Source: Halobacillus litoralis
Lineage (GTDB): Bacteria > Bacillota > Bacilli > Bacillales > Halobacillaceae
Length of the DNA: 64,000 bases
Assembly: GCF_020524025.1 (NCBI RefSeq)
Contig: NZ_JAIVKN010000003.1
Location: forward strand, 186,001-250,000
Direction of reading: 5' to 3'
Part shown: one piece after another, positions 1 through 8,710 of the stretch
How the letters are laid out: the number at the start of each line of letters is the position of its first letter
Numbering within the stretch: the first letter of the stretch is position 1
The notes under the pieces: model-generated
What the model was told of the DNA's origin: nothing
The model's input: the letters and a program-made list of their open reading frames with translations, nothing else
Databases searched by the model: none
Program-made: the position numbers and the translations under genes

Positions 1-13
1 TGCACCGAAATGG

Positions 14-397
14 TTACGAGATTTTTTCTGTGTATTCCATTCTATTGTCTGTAATACCTCTTAGTCCATCTACATCATAGCCTACAACAAGCTTTTTACC
101 GTTCGTTAGAATGGGACGGCGCAGCAATTTTGGCTTTTCGATAACAAGATCAAGAAATTCACTTAATGATAAATCCTCTACGTCTATATCCAATGTTTTA
201 TATTCCTTACTTCTTTTGGCCAATATTTCATCTATACCACTTGTTGTAAGAGACAAAATACGTCTCAATTCATCGGCAGTAGGAGTCTCACGAAATAAAT
301 GCTGTTCGTTAAAATCCACCCCTTGACTGTTTAACCATGACTTCGTACGCCGACAGGATGTGCAACTTGGGTATGTGTAGAATTTTAACTCTTCCAT
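14..397 (-). CDS. mgsR: Spx/MgsR-family (ArsC-like) stress regulator
   Basis: Predicted 127-residue thioredoxin-fold regulator of the Spx/ArsC family. The N-terminus carries a CxxC redox switch (TYPSCTSCRR), and the C-terminal half has the RRPIL motif typical of Spx/MgsR/YqgZ proteins. In B. subtilis MgsR modulates a sub-branch of the sigma-B general stress regulon by binding RNA polymerase. The ATG at 397 is preferred because GAGGAG lies 8 nt upstream; a longer reading frame begins at 457 without a comparable ribosome site. The neighbouring DUF2626 and yqgX-type genes match the B. subtilis yqgX-yqgY-yqgZ order, which favours MgsR over Spx itself. A sigma-B-like promoter lies at 443-467. Confidence 0.85.
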   Translation of the reverse strand: MEELKFYTYPSCTSCRRTKSWLNSQGVDFNEQHLFRETPTADELRRILSLTTSGIDEILAKRSKEYKTLDIDVEDLSLSEFLDLVIEKPKLLRRPILTNGKKLVVGYDVDGLRGITDNRMEYTEKIS

Positions 398-442
398 GTT
401 CAACGCTCCTCGCTTTTTTAATGTATGTTGTATAGTTAGTGT

Positions 443-467
443 ATAACCTTTGTACAATATTTTAAAC
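443..467 (-). promoter_or_regulatory. Candidate sigma-B promoter of mgsR
   Basis: Reading the minus strand, GTTTAA is followed after 13 nt by GGTTAT. This is close to the sigma-B consensus GTTTAA-N12-15-GGGTAT (one mismatch in the -10). It ends about 45 nt before the mgsR start. A weaker sigma-A arrangement (TTGTAC-N17-TATACA) overlaps it, so the assignment is tentative. Confidence 0.45.
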
Positions 468-571
468 CCCTTTTTTCTAATGACAAATAATATTCACATA
501 ATAAAGGGGTTAGTGAATAAAAAGAGCGGTTATACAAATACTGAGCACATGGAAGATATGAATACGTTTTA

Positions 572-600
572 TTTACAATTGTATCCTGGTCGTTTATAAT
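572..600 (+). promoter_or_regulatory. Sigma-A promoter of the DUF2626 gene
   Basis: TTTACA (572-577) is separated by 17 nt from a perfect TATAAT (595-600), about 43 nt upstream of the ATG at 643. This is a good vegetative promoter for the single small gene that follows. Confidence 0.65.
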
Positions 601-642
601 ATGTATGATAGTTTAACGAGAGAAAAGGAGGGGGAAAAAAGC

Positions 643-888
643 ATGGATCGTATGTTTCGAGTGCTGGCCTTTTGGACAGGTATCTTCGCTGTCATGTTTT
701 ATACAGGCGATATGGTTGAAGCGTCATTATTATCTCTAGTTCAAACGGCTTTTTTCCTTACTATCGGTTACCTTAGGCTGTCAGAACGTATGTATGTTTA
801 CATATTTTTCTCATACTTGACAGTATTCATGATCGGTTTTACGTACTACTGTTCATTTATTCTCGTACCTGGTTTTGGTGGACACTAA
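643..888 (+). CDS. yqgY: DUF2626 family small membrane protein (YqgY-like)
   Basis: An 81-residue protein beginning MDRMFRVLAFWTGIF, typical of the DUF2626 family, which is confined to Bacillales and has no assigned function. It is very hydrophobic, with two or three predicted membrane segments and a short glycine/histidine tail. The start at 643 follows AAAGGAGGGGG with good spacing; the frame stays open upstream to 601. It is transcribed alone: a sigma-A promoter lies upstream and a terminator begins at its stop codon. The position between yqgX and mgsR equals that of B. subtilis yqgY. Confidence 0.8.
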   Translation: MDRMFRVLAFWTGIFAVMFYTGDMVEASLLSLVQTAFFLTIGYLRLSERMYVYIFFSYLTVFMIGFTYYCSFILVPGFGGH

Positions 889-930
889 AAAATAACCTGT
901 TATCCATGATGGATAACAGGTTATTTTTTA
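889..930 (+). terminator. Intrinsic terminator after the DUF2626 gene
   Basis: A nearly perfect inverted repeat (AACCTGTTATCC / GGATAACAGGTT) flanked by A- and T-runs, so it could work in both directions. Confidence 0.85.
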
Positions 931-1022
931 TTATGGAGATGTGTATCTTCCATATGTGCTGACTCCACCTCACCAGCCCTCTAAATTAATGGAGAACTTA
1001 ACTGCAAGGATATATAAGAAAG

Positions 1023-1646
1023 TCAATTAAAAAATGGGTTCTCATTTCTCTCTTCTTCAATTGTAGTCGGAAGACCGTGACCAGGAAAAACACGCATATC
1101 ATTTCGCAGACTAAACAGTTGTTCTTCAATGCTTTTTTCTAATTGAGTACGACTTCCGCCTGGTAAATCGGTACGGCCGATTCCTCTCTGAAATAGAGTA
1201 TCTCCTACAATTGTAAACCTTTGGTTCCTGAAGACAAACGATACGCTGCCAGGGGAATGACCAGGTGTGAATCGCACCTCGAAAGTAAAATCTCCGATTT
1301 CCATTTGACCTATCTCAAAAAAATGATCAGCGGTACCTGCTTTGATCTCTCCAAGACCAAAAAGCGCGGAACCATTCTTTGCAGGGTCCTCCAGCCAATC
1401 CGCTTCATTCTCATGTATGTAAACAGGAGCATTATATTCCCGGCGCACATCGTCTACAGCACCAATATGATCGAAGTGGGCATGCGTTAATAAAACAGCC
1501 TCAACATCTAATTCCCTTTCTTTTAAATAATTTTCCAGCTTCTCAAAGTCTCCACCGGGATCAACTACCAGTGCTTTTTTGTTTTCGTGAATCACGTATG
1601 CATTTGTTCCCATCGGTCCTAACGGTAGACGTGATATTTTAATCAT
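1023..1646 (-). CDS. yqgX: MBL-fold hydrolase, YqgX type (glyoxalase II-like)
   Basis: A 207-residue metallo-beta-lactamase-fold hydrolase. The signature HAHFDHIGA (the THxHxDH metal site) is near residue 55. Further metal ligands lie in FTPGHSPGS and VGDTLF, with a final histidine in FPGHG near residue 190. The family includes bacterial hydroxyacylglutathione hydrolases; in Bacillaceae, which use bacillithiol, the related role would be S-lactoyl-bacillithiol hydrolysis, but that substrate is inference. The start at 1646 has a good AAAGAGGTG ribosome site. It is divergent from the DUF2759 gene. Confidence 0.85.
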   Translation of the reverse strand: MIKISRLPLGPMGTNAYVIHENKKALVVDPGGDFEKLENYLKERELDVEAVLLTHAHFDHIGAVDDVRREYNAPVYIHENEADWLEDPAKNGSALFGLGEIKAGTADHFFEIGQMEIGDFTFEVRFTPGHSPGSVSFVFRNQRFTIVGDTLFQRGIGRTDLPGGSRTQLEKSIEEQLFSLRNDMRVFPGHGLPTTIEEERNENPFFN

Positions 1647-1807
1647 TGGGTTACACCTCTTTAGGATTTTTAGAAAATACAGGTAGATAACTCGACATTC
1701 TTTCCTTTATGCTATAAAATAAATGAGTACCTACACTCGTTACATATAGTATAACATCCATGATATTAGGATGATAATAAAGAAAAGTGATTTAGGGGGT
1801 GCTGAAC

Positions 1808-1972
1808 TTGGTAACAGCTATTCTTCTTTTAATCGTTACAATTCTTTGTATTTTCGCCGTTTTCCGCGAACTGAAGACGAAGAACTTTTTCGCCGTTTTA
1901 TTTGCGGGTGCATCAGCATTGGTTTTTGGTTGGTTCTCTGTTATGACCATTTGGTATAACCTATTCGGGTAA
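1808..1972 (+). CDS. Small membrane protein, DUF2759 (YqgW-like)
   Basis: A 54-residue protein starting at TTG 1808, preceded by TTAGGGGGT. It reads through two hydrophobic helices (LVTAILLLIVTILCIFAV near the N-terminus and a second ending in VMTIWYNLFG) joined by a basic FRELKTKNF linker. This matches the DUF2759 family, which sits beside yqgX in other Bacillaceae (B. subtilis yqgW). Function is unknown. The gene is short and is easily hidden by longer open frames on both strands. A strong terminator follows directly. Confidence 0.75.
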   Translation: MVTAILLLIVTILCIFAVFRELKTKNFFAVLFAGASALVFGWFSVMTIWYNLFG

Positions 1973-1976
1973 CAAT

Positions 1977-2010
1977 AAAAGCAAGCGGCAAATTTGTCGC
2001 TTGCTTTTTT
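1977..2010 (+). terminator. Intrinsic terminator after the DUF2759 gene
   Basis: AAGCAAGCG...CGCTTGCTT inverted repeat followed by a T-run; the A-run on the other side makes it potentially bidirectional. Confidence 0.85.
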
Positions 2011-2095
2011 ATTTACTCTTCCAAAGACTTCTGGAATCATTTATTAACACAGGATCTATGTATATATTCACACAAATATATACACCCATCCGTTC

Positions 2096-2887
2096 TTACT
2101 TTGATCTGGAACTACGGATTTCTTCATCCGATTGAAGAAGCTGTTTATTGGTATTGAAGAAATAACGGTACATAGCAAGCGTAATAAACATCGCACTCAG
2201 TGAAACAGAAGAGAAGATACTTAAAGAAATCACCAGCTGGTATTTAATGGCCATGACAGGTGAAACGCCTCCTAAAATTAACCCTGTCATCATTCCCGGC
2301 AGTTGTACAAGTCCGATGGTTTTTAAACGATCCACATTAGGAATTAATGAAGCATGTAATGTTTTTTGTACAATCAGATGAGAAGCCTGTTTTGGCTCTG
2401 CTCCCAGTGATAAAGAGGCCAGTAAGCGCCCATGATTCTCTTTAAATTCACTTTTCATTCTCTCAAGCGACAATCCCATAGCTGTCATACTGTTCCCAAT
2501 AACCATCCCGCTCATTGGTACAACCTCTGAAGGCCGGAACTCAATCATATCAAAAACCAGCCATAAACTAAGGACCCCTAATTCGATAATAGTAAGACCA
2601 GCAAATATAACAAATCCTACATAAGGAAGTTCCTTCCCTCTCTGTCTTGCATGCAAAGTAGCAATGATAATCATCACCGTTAACATAAAAGGGATGCCAT
2701 AAGAGGCAGGCAGATCAAAAAGGAAGGTCAGTATATAACCAATAGCAAAGAGCTGCACTGTACCTCTTAATGTAGACCACAATACGTTCTTACTGACACC
2801 TAATTGATAATAATAGGAAAGCGTCAAAGGAACGATAACAAATATAACAAGAAAAATTAGTGACTGATTTGAAATTTCAGGTGCCAA
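2096..2887 (-). CDS. fetB: ABC exporter permease, FetB/YbbM family (UPF0014)
   Basis: A 263-residue polytopic membrane protein of the UPF0014/FetB family, with about seven hydrophobic segments. It has the conserved central stretch GMVIGNSMTAMGLSLERM and the downstream QLPGMMTGLILGG motif. E. coli FetAB exports iron and supports oxidative-stress resistance; substrate in this organism is not shown. The start appears to be TTG at 2887. The ATPase gene ends 14 nt upstream, so the two form one operon. This pair sits where B. subtilis has yqgT-yqgV, so it is a local difference in gene content. Confidence 0.85.
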   Translation of the reverse strand: MAPEISNQSLIFLVIFVIVPLTLSYYYQLGVSKNVLWSTLRGTVQLFAIGYILTFLFDLPASYGIPFMLTVMIIIATLHARQRGKELPYVGFVIFAGLTIIELGVLSLWLVFDMIEFRPSEVVPMSGMVIGNSMTAMGLSLERMKSEFKENHGRLLASLSLGAEPKQASHLIVQKTLHASLIPNVDRLKTIGLVQLPGMMTGLILGGVSPVMAIKYQLVISLSIFSSVSLSAMFITLAMYRYFFNTNKQLLQSDEEIRSSRSK

Positions 2888-2901
2888 AATTATACACGTC
2901 C

Positions 2902-3588
2902 TTACTGTTCTATGAATTCAGCCAGCTGAGAGGTCTTAGGATGATCCAGCATATCTGGAATCTTTCCATCTTCCTGCAGACGCCCATCCTTCAAAAATAA
3001 ACCTCTGTCACCTAACCTCCGTGCCTGACTCAAATTATGAGTGACCATTAACATCGTCAATTGATGCTCTTCAATTAACTCTTTTAGTACTTCTTCTATC
3101 TCCTCCGCTGTTCGATAATCAAGTGCACTCGTAGGTTCATCTAAAAGAAGAACCTCAGGAGAATTGGCTAGAGTTCTAGCTAAAGATACACGCTGTTTCT
3201 CACCACCGGAAAGCTGATCCACATCCCTCTCCAGATAACTGGATGGCAGTTGGACATACTCGAGGAGCTTTTTCCCCTCTGAATTTTTCCAATTCCCGAC
3301 AAGTGAAGGGCCGTACTTGATGTTATCCAATACCGTTCCCGGAAACAGGTTAGGGGCTTGAAGAACAAGACCTACCTTTTTTCGTAAATCTATAATCGGG
3401 TGATTTTGAATAGGCTCCCCTTCATAATAAATCTGTCCTCGCTCCGGGTCACTCAAACGATTTAATAAAAAAAGCAGTGTGCTCTTCCCTGCTCCTGATG
3501 GTCCAAATAAAATAACTTTATCCTTTTGGTTTATTGTAAAGTTTAGATCCTCAAGCGGTTCCTGGTACACGTTTTCAAATCGAAACAT
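2902..3588 (-). CDS. fetA: ABC transporter ATP-binding protein (FetA-like)
   Basis: A 228-residue ABC ATPase with Walker A GPSGAGKST, signature LSGGEKQRVSL, Walker [13 protein letters not shown] and an H-loop in MVTHNLSQ. It pairs with the downstream FetB-type permease as a two-component exporter, probably for iron or another metal by family knowledge. The ATG at 3588 is chosen because GAGGGG lies 6 nt upstream; the frame extends to 3627 without need. No solute-binding protein gene is adjacent, which fits an exporter. Confidence 0.85.
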   Translation of the reverse strand: MFRFENVYQEPLEDLNFTINQKDKVILFGPSGAGKSTLLFLLNRLSDPERGQIYYEGEPIQNHPIIDLRKKVGLVLQAPNLFPGTVLDNIKYGPSLVGNWKNSEGKKLLEYVQLPSSYLERDVDQLSGGEKQRVSLARTLANSPEVLLLDEPTSALDYRTAEEIEEVLKELIEEHQLTMLMVTHNLSQARRLGDRGLFLKDGRLQEDGKIPDMLDHPKTSQLAEFIEQ

Positions 3589-3765
3589 TGGTATTCCCCT
3601 CTTTTCGTAATTATTATGTATGTGCATATCATTACCCTTCCTGACATTAAAATATGTGAAAGTACGACAGAACTTAACGAACGATCTTTTTTATAAATCA
3701 CTTATACGTTGATTGGAATCATAAAAAAACGTATATCCAAAATCCTTGTTAAACTAAATTTAAGA

Positions 3766-3808
3766 ATAAAAAAGAAGAGCCCGCCACGACTTGAATCGCA
3801 GCGGACTC
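3766..3808 (-). terminator. Intrinsic terminator after the LTA-synthase-family gene
   Basis: On the minus strand a GAGTCCGC / GCGGGCTC stem with a partly paired loop is followed by a T-rich tail. It lies 5 nt beyond the stop at 3814. Confidence 0.7.
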
Positions 3809-3813
3809 CTTGC

Positions 3814-5697
3814 TTATTTCTCATTTTCTTTATCAAAATCATAAAACCTAAAGAGGTCTCCATAAATGATGTTATCCGAATAATTAAGTTCCTGATCCAC
3901 TCTTTCCTTTATAGGCAGACATGCTTTGGAGGCCTCCTCGCTCAACGGCTCGCCGGTTGAACGATCGTAACAAACCTCATGGGTGTAAAGGTAGTCCTCA
4001 CTAATAAAGCTGCCGTCTCTCAAGGCAATGAAGCCTTTTCGTTGTTCAGAGAACATATTGTCACCAAACGTAAGGTCATCATCGGCCTTAATACCAAGAA
4101 GGTGCAGCAGCGTCGGCTTAACATCAATTTGTCCGACGACTTCTTTCTTCACACCACCATCTTCATATCCAGGAATATGAATCATAAAAGGTACACGCTG
4201 CAATTGAACTTGTAAAAATGGATCAACTTCTTCTCCTAAGAATTGTCCCATTGCTTTGTTGTGGAAATCACTAATACCATAATGGTCCCCCATTAGGACA
4301 ATGATTGAATCTTCATACAGCCCGGAATCTTTTAGCTGCTGGAAGAAACGTTCTAAAGCTTCGTCTGTATACCGAGCTGTCTGGAAGTATGAGTTGAGTG
4401 TATTGGAATTTGAGTCATACTTATCAATATTTGCTTTCTCTTCTGGAAGTTCAAAAGGAAAATGGTGCGTCAATGTAATAAACTTACTATAGAAAGGTTT
4501 TTCCTGTGACTGCAGATACTTGATTGACTGCTCGAAGAAAGCCTTATCTTCCAATCCCCACCCGAACGAATTTTCAGGTGTGATTTGGAATGATTTCTCA
4601 TCATAAAAATCATCATATCCTATATTGTCATACATAACATCCCGATTCCAAAAACTTCCATTATTAGCGTGAAAAACAGACGTTTCATAACCTTCTTTGT
4701 TCAAGATCTCAGGGAGTGCGTGGTATTCGTTACCTGCATTTGTGAAATAAACCGCCCCTCTTCCTAAGGGATAAAGGGAATTCTCCACAATGAACTCTGA
4801 ATCGGATGTTTTTCCCTGAGCTGTTTGATGGTAAAAGTTTTCAAAGGTAATCGTGTCTTTACTATTCTTTAAATCGTTTAGGAATGGCGTTGTTTCTGTT
4901 CCGTTGACTTCAGAATCAAGCAGAAAATCCTGAAAAGACTCAACACTGACAAAAATAACGTTTTTATCTTCAGCAACTCCATACAGCTCTGCGCTTTTAT
5001 CTGCCTTATCAGGAGAATTTTCTTTTAGATAACTTTCAATTTCACTGATTTCACTGCCATCAGCAAATACACGCTGCGCCTTCGTTTTCGTCTGCATGGT
5101 TGCATCATATAAGTGGTAATTATAAATGCCGATGTTCTTTACTAAATACTCTCTATCAAACGCCCGGACAAACAACATAGGTCTTTCGATCTCGGCAAGA
5201 ACGACGTTGCCGGACAGAAGCAGGAAAGTAACGGCTGTAGCAGCAATTTTCCCACGTTTCGGAAGGTTGATCGACAGGTTAAACTTCTGTTTACTTAGAT
5301 ACCAGACCAAAGCGACATCCAAAAAGATAAAGATATCTTCCCAATGAAGCAATGTCAGAAAACTGCCCGTTAAATCGGCAGCATTATTGCCTTGAAATAG
5401 GACAGGTATCGTAATGAAGTCTGTAAAGTTACGATAGAAGATTAAATTTACAAATAAAATCAAGGAACCGATCAGAATGGTCCATCTCAAATACTTCATT
5501 TGTTTTCTTGGTTTCAGCCAAACGCTGATTGCAAAAATCAGATAAGCGCTGGCAATAGGATTAAAAAATAGTATAAATTCCTGCATGGGGTTTTCAATGG
5601 ATAAATCAAACATAAATCTGTAAACAACATAGGTTTTTAAGCCAAATAGAAATGTCGCGATTACAAATAAAGGCATGCGAATATTTTTCAATTGCAT
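3814..5697 (-). CDS. yqgS: LTA synthase family phosphoglycerol transferase (YqgS-like)
   Basis: A 627-residue membrane enzyme of the lipoteichoic acid synthase family: five N-terminal transmembrane helices (about residues 5-190) followed by an extracellular sulfatase-like domain. Visible catalytic features are the metal-site start FVSVESFQDF, the nucleophile threonine region in TAQGKTSDSEF, and VLMGDHYGISDFHN. These enzymes transfer phosphoglycerol from phosphatidylglycerol to build the LTA backbone or primer. Position next to glcK-yqgQ matches B. subtilis yqgS, but LtaS or YfnI activity cannot be excluded by sequence alone. ATG 5697 has a strong AGAGGAGG site; the upstream extension to 5775 is unlikely. 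Confidence 0.85.
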   Translation of the reverse strand: MQLKNIRMPLFVIATFLFGLKTYVVYRFMFDLSIENPMQEFILFFNPIASAYLIFAISVWLKPRKQMKYLRWTILIGSLILFVNLIFYRNFTDFITIPVLFQGNNAADLTGSFLTLLHWEDIFIFLDVALVWYLSKQKFNLSINLPKRGKIAATAVTFLLLSGNVVLAEIERPMLFVRAFDREYLVKNIGIYNYHLYDATMQTKTKAQRVFADGSEISEIESYLKENSPDKADKSAELYGVAEDKNVIFVSVESFQDFLLDSEVNGTETTPFLNDLKNSKDTITFENFYHQTAQGKTSDSEFIVENSLYPLGRGAVYFTNAGNEYHALPEILNKEGYETSVFHANNGSFWNRDVMYDNIGYDDFYDEKSFQITPENSFGWGLEDKAFFEQSIKYLQSQEKPFYSKFITLTHHFPFELPEEKANIDKYDSNSNTLNSYFQTARYTDEALERFFQQLKDSGLYEDSIIVLMGDHYGISDFHNKAMGQFLGEEVDPFLQVQLQRVPFMIHIPGYEDGGVKKEVVGQIDVKPTLLHLLGIKADDDLTFGDNMFSEQRKGFIALRDGSFISEDYLYTHEVCYDRSTGEPLSEEASKACLPIKERVDQELNYSDNIIYGDLFRFYDFDKENEK

Positions 5698-5976
5698 GTT
5701 GGTTCCTCCTCTAGTGCGTACATGGATAACTTTTACAAATGTTAACCACTTCTTTATCTTTTTTACATTTTCCACTTAATATAAATATTAAACCGACTCT
5801 ATTAATATGACGTCCATGGTCCTATAAAAGTTTCATCATTTTTTTCTTCCATATAAAATCATCCATTTATCATGGGCCTATCTAATGATAATAAATGCAC
5901 ATTAGAATTGGAAGACTTTACGATTAAAAATCGGTTACATTTTTTTACATGGATGTCATACACCCAAAAAACCATA
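5698..5976 (-). other. Non-coding stretch upstream of the LTA-synthase-family gene
   Basis: About 280 nt of AT-rich sequence between glcK and this gene. It should hold the yqgS promoter, but I see no convincing -35/-10 pair and no coding potential. Confidence 0.4.
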
Positions 5977-6004
5977 TAAAAATTGGAGCCTTTCAGCTCC
6001 AATT
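5977..6004 (-). terminator. Intrinsic terminator after glcK
   Basis: AATTGGAGC...GCTCCAATT inverted repeat followed on the minus strand by a T-rich tail, just beyond the glcK stop. Confidence 0.8.
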
Positions 6005-6007
6005 CTT

Positions 6008-6967
6008 TTACTTATTCTTTTTTACTAAATAAGCACCGCCGATAACACCTGCATCATTTCCCAATTCAGCTATACCAAAACTGGAGGCTTCTACTGTTCT
6101 ATTTAGCGCATACTTCCGAAATGCCGCCTGCAATGGTTCCAGAAGTAGTGAACCTGCCTTAGAAACACCACCGCCAATTACAATCTTCTCAGGGTTTGTA
6201 ACAATGGCCATATTTGAAATTGCCATTCCTAAAACATCTGTTATTTTCAAGAGAACTTGTTTTGCGGCTTCATCTCCTGCTTCAACAGCTTCAAAAACAG
6301 TCTTAGATGTAAGTTCTCCCGCATCAATAGCTCTATGCAGCATGGAATCCGGGTATTCCTCTGCTTTCTTTTTCGCTTCCCGAACGATACCAGTCGCTGA
6401 AGCTACAGTCTCAAGACATCCCGTCCTCCCACAGTTACAAAGAACGCCGCCGTCAGGAATGACTGTAACGTGACCAAGCTCGGCTGCTGTACCGTTGGCC
6501 CCGTTGATGACCAGACCGTTGGAAATAATCCCGCCACCTACACCTGTTCCAAGTGTAACAGCTATAAGTTCACGACATCCCTGTCCGGCACCTAACCAAT
6601 TTTCTCCTAAAGCCGCTAAGTTTGCATCGTTATCGACCCACACACGAAGACCTGTACGTTCACTCAAGTGCCTGCCAAAGTCAAAGTCTTTCCACCCGAT
6701 ATTTACAGCTTCATGTATATACCCTGTCGCTGTGTCAACAAAGCCTGGAGCTCCTGCGCCAATTCCTTCAACAGACGCTTTGTCGATATTGAGAGCCTTC
6801 AGCTGCTCTTCAATAGCTGAGGCAATATCTTCTGGAATAGCTTTTCCTTTTTCATCAGTGTTCGTCGGTATTTCCCATTTTTTTATGATCTGACCGCTAT
6901 CCAGTATAAAAGCCAGCTTGACGGTCGTTCCACCAATGTCCGCACCAATATAGTATCTCTCTCCCAT
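6008..6967 (-). CDS. glcK: Glucokinase, ROK family
   Basis: A 319-residue ROK-family sugar kinase that phosphorylates glucose to glucose 6-phosphate with ATP. The phosphate-binding motif GADIGGTTVKLAF is at the N-terminus. WVDNDANLAALGE carries the catalytic aspartate. The ROK zinc-binding cluster HVTVIPDGGVLCNCGRTGC is near residue 170. Length matches B. subtilis GlcK (321). Its ATG overlaps the yqgQ stop codon by one base (TAATG), so the two genes are translationally coupled, as in B. subtilis. Confidence 0.93.
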   Translation of the reverse strand: MGERYYIGADIGGTTVKLAFILDSGQIIKKWEIPTNTDEKGKAIPEDIASAIEEQLKALNIDKASVEGIGAGAPGFVDTATGYIHEAVNIGWKDFDFGRHLSERTGLRVWVDNDANLAALGENWLGAGQGCRELIAVTLGTGVGGGIISNGLVINGANGTAAELGHVTVIPDGGVLCNCGRTGCLETVASATGIVREAKKKAEEYPDSMLHRAIDAGELTSKTVFEAVEAGDEAAKQVLLKITDVLGMAISNMAIVTNPEKIVIGGGVSKAGSLLLEPLQAAFRKYALNRTVEASSFGIAELGNDAGVIGGAYLVKKNK

Positions 6968-7182
6968 TATAAGTCCTCCCTTTTTTGTCGATCTTTCTGC
7001 CTGGCAATCTCACTTTTTAGTAAGATCATAGCCATTTGATAATCTTCTGTCATCATACATTGCGATTTATACAGCTCCCGTACTTCCTCTTCCATTAATT
7101 CAAGATCAGCTAAACGATCGCCTATGTATATAATCGTACCGAATTTTTTTAAATGCTGTTGAATATCATAAATTGTTTTCAT
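6967..7182 (-). CDS. yqgQ: YqgQ family protein (DUF910)
   Basis: A 71-residue cytosolic helical protein of the DUF910/YqgQ family, with conserved GTIIYIGDRLADLELMEEE. It is found next to glcK throughout Bacillales. The B. subtilis structure is a small helical bundle thought to bind nucleic acid, but no function is established. The start at 7182 is preceded by AAAGGTGAT. It overlaps glcK by one base. Confidence 0.85.
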   Translation of the reverse strand: MKTIYDIQQHLKKFGTIIYIGDRLADLELMEEEVRELYKSQCMMTEDYQMAMILLKSEIARQKDRQKREDL

Positions 7183-7232
7183 CTTTTATCACCTTTTATC
7201 ATTATACCAAGAGCTTACTGGAATGAAAACGC

Positions 7233-7263
7233 AAAAAAATCCTGACCAGTTAACGGTCAGGAT
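7233..7263 (-). terminator. Terminator overlapping the germination gene stop codon
   Basis: ATCCTGACC...GGTCAGGAT inverted repeat followed by a T-run on the minus strand. The TAA stop at 7250-7252 falls in the hairpin loop. Confidence 0.85.
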
Positions 7264-8710
7264 CCTTAGGATGCAAGAAAGCAGGTCTTCTGTTTTTTAA
7301 TGGGATTGGTGAGCGAAGAAGCACATCCCTTAAAGGCTTCCAGGAAAAAGGCATAAATGGCCATAGAAACGGCGTTTTAAATGTCTGCATACGCGTTAAG
7401 TACAAGAGCCAGAATGTAACTCCAATGACATACCCTTTCAGACCGAACATTCCTGTAACCAGGAGTAAAGCTAACCGTGATATCCGATCAGCAAGACCCA
7501 CTTCATAACTTGGAGTAGCAAACGTTCCAATAGCAGCTAAAGCTAAATACAAAACGACTTCACTGGAAAATAAGCCTACATCAACAGCTACTTGACCAAT
7601 TAAGATAGCTGCCACTAAACCCAGGGCTGTCCCGAGTGAAGACGGTGTGTGAATAGCAGCCATTCGAAGCATATCTATGCCTACCTCAGCAAAAAGAAAT
7701 TGTAAAAGCAGTGGAATCGTACCTGTATCCGTGGGACCGATAAAAGACAAAGATTCAGGTAAAAGTTCTGGGTATTTTGAGAACAGGAAATATAAGGGTA
7801 GAATAAAAATCGAAGCAAAAAACGCAAAAAAACGAACCCAGCGCAAGTATGCCCCTACTAAAGGCTTCTGTCGATACTCTTCTGCATGCTGCATATGGTG
7901 CCAAAATGTGGCCGGGGTAATCATCACGCTGGGAGAGCCATCAATAATGACTAAAATATGTCCTTCATACAGATGAGCAGCAGCTGTGTCTGGTCTTTCC
8001 GTATAGCGAATCACCGGATATGGATTCCAATACTGACCACTAATATATTCTTCAATCGTTTTTTCAGCCATGGGAAGAGCATCGGTATCTATTTCTTTTA
8101 GAACTCTTCTCAGATGTTCAACCCTTTCTGTATCCGCTATATCTTTAATATAGCAGATACTTACATCTGTCATAGACCTACGCCCAACTTGTAAGTATTC
8201 CATACGTAGGGAACGGTCACGAATTCTTCTCCTTGTTAATGCTGTATTGAAAATGATGGTTTCGACAAAGCCATCTCTGGACCCTCGTACAACCCTTTCT
8301 AAGTCTGGTTCCTGTGGGCCGCGAACGGGATAGGTTCTGGCATCAATCATGATGATTTCGTCGACACCTTCAACGAGTAGTGCTGTCGGACCTCCCAGGA
8401 CAAGATCCGCCGCCTTGTTCATATCCTTCTCTTGTCCGAGCTCCACATATGGAATATGTGTTTTTAACAGTTTCTCCAAAGGATCCGGATCTAATTGGTC
8501 GGGATCTAAACGGGACAGTAATTTCATTAAGTAATGCAGAATATCGTCTTTTACAAATCCATCGACAAGAAATAAAGACATGCCTCTCCCTGCATAAACG
8601 AGATCCAAGTGGACCATATCAAAACTCTCATCCACTCCAAGCCTATCCTTCATATAGGCTACATTTTTCTCATAACTATCAAACAATCGCTGTTCCTGCT
8701 TTTCTTCCAC
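7250..8710 (-). CDS. GerA-family spore germination protein (SpoVAF-like)
   Basis: A 486-residue member of the GerA A-subunit family. The soluble N-terminal part holds family motifs such as DARTYPVRGPQEPDLERVVRG and DGFVETI, followed by NTALTRRRIRD. About five membrane helices span residues 290-450, and the C-terminus ends RPAFLHPKDPDR, typical of the family. GerA proteins act in the spore inner membrane in nutrient sensing and ion release. No B or C subunit gene is adjacent, so this is an orphan, like SpoVAF. I choose GTG 8710 because AGGAGG lies 7 nt upstream; the frame is open to 8788. In B. subtilis yqgP and yqgQ are adjacent, so this gene is an insertion relative to that order. Confidence 0.8.
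   Translation of the reverse strand: MEEKQEQRLFDSYEKNVAYMKDRLGVDESFDMVHLDLVYAGRGMSLFLVDGFVKDDILHYLMKLLSRLDPDQLDPDPLEKLLKTHIPYVELGQEKDMNKAADLVLGGPTALLVEGVDEIIMIDARTYPVRGPQEPDLERVVRGSRDGFVETIIFNTALTRRRIRDRSLRMEYLQVGRRSMTDVSICYIKDIADTERVEHLRRVLKEIDTDALPMAEKTIEEYISGQYWNPYPVIRYTERPDTAAAHLYEGHILVIIDGSPSVMITPATFWHHMQHAEEYRQKPLVGAYLRWVRFFAFFASIFILPLYFLFSKYPELLPESLSFIGPTDTGTIPLLLQFLFAEVGIDMLRMAAIHTPSSLGTALGLVAAILIGQVAVDVGLFSSEVVLYLALAAIGTFATPSYEVGLADRISRLALLLVTGMFGLKGYVIGVTFWLLYLTRMQTFKTPFLWPFMPFSWKPLRDVLLRSPIPLKNRRPAFLHPKDPDR

Noticed and set aside
1792-2040. 82-codon minus-strand frame over the DUF2759 gene
   Set aside because: It is antisense to a recognisable small membrane protein and to its terminator.
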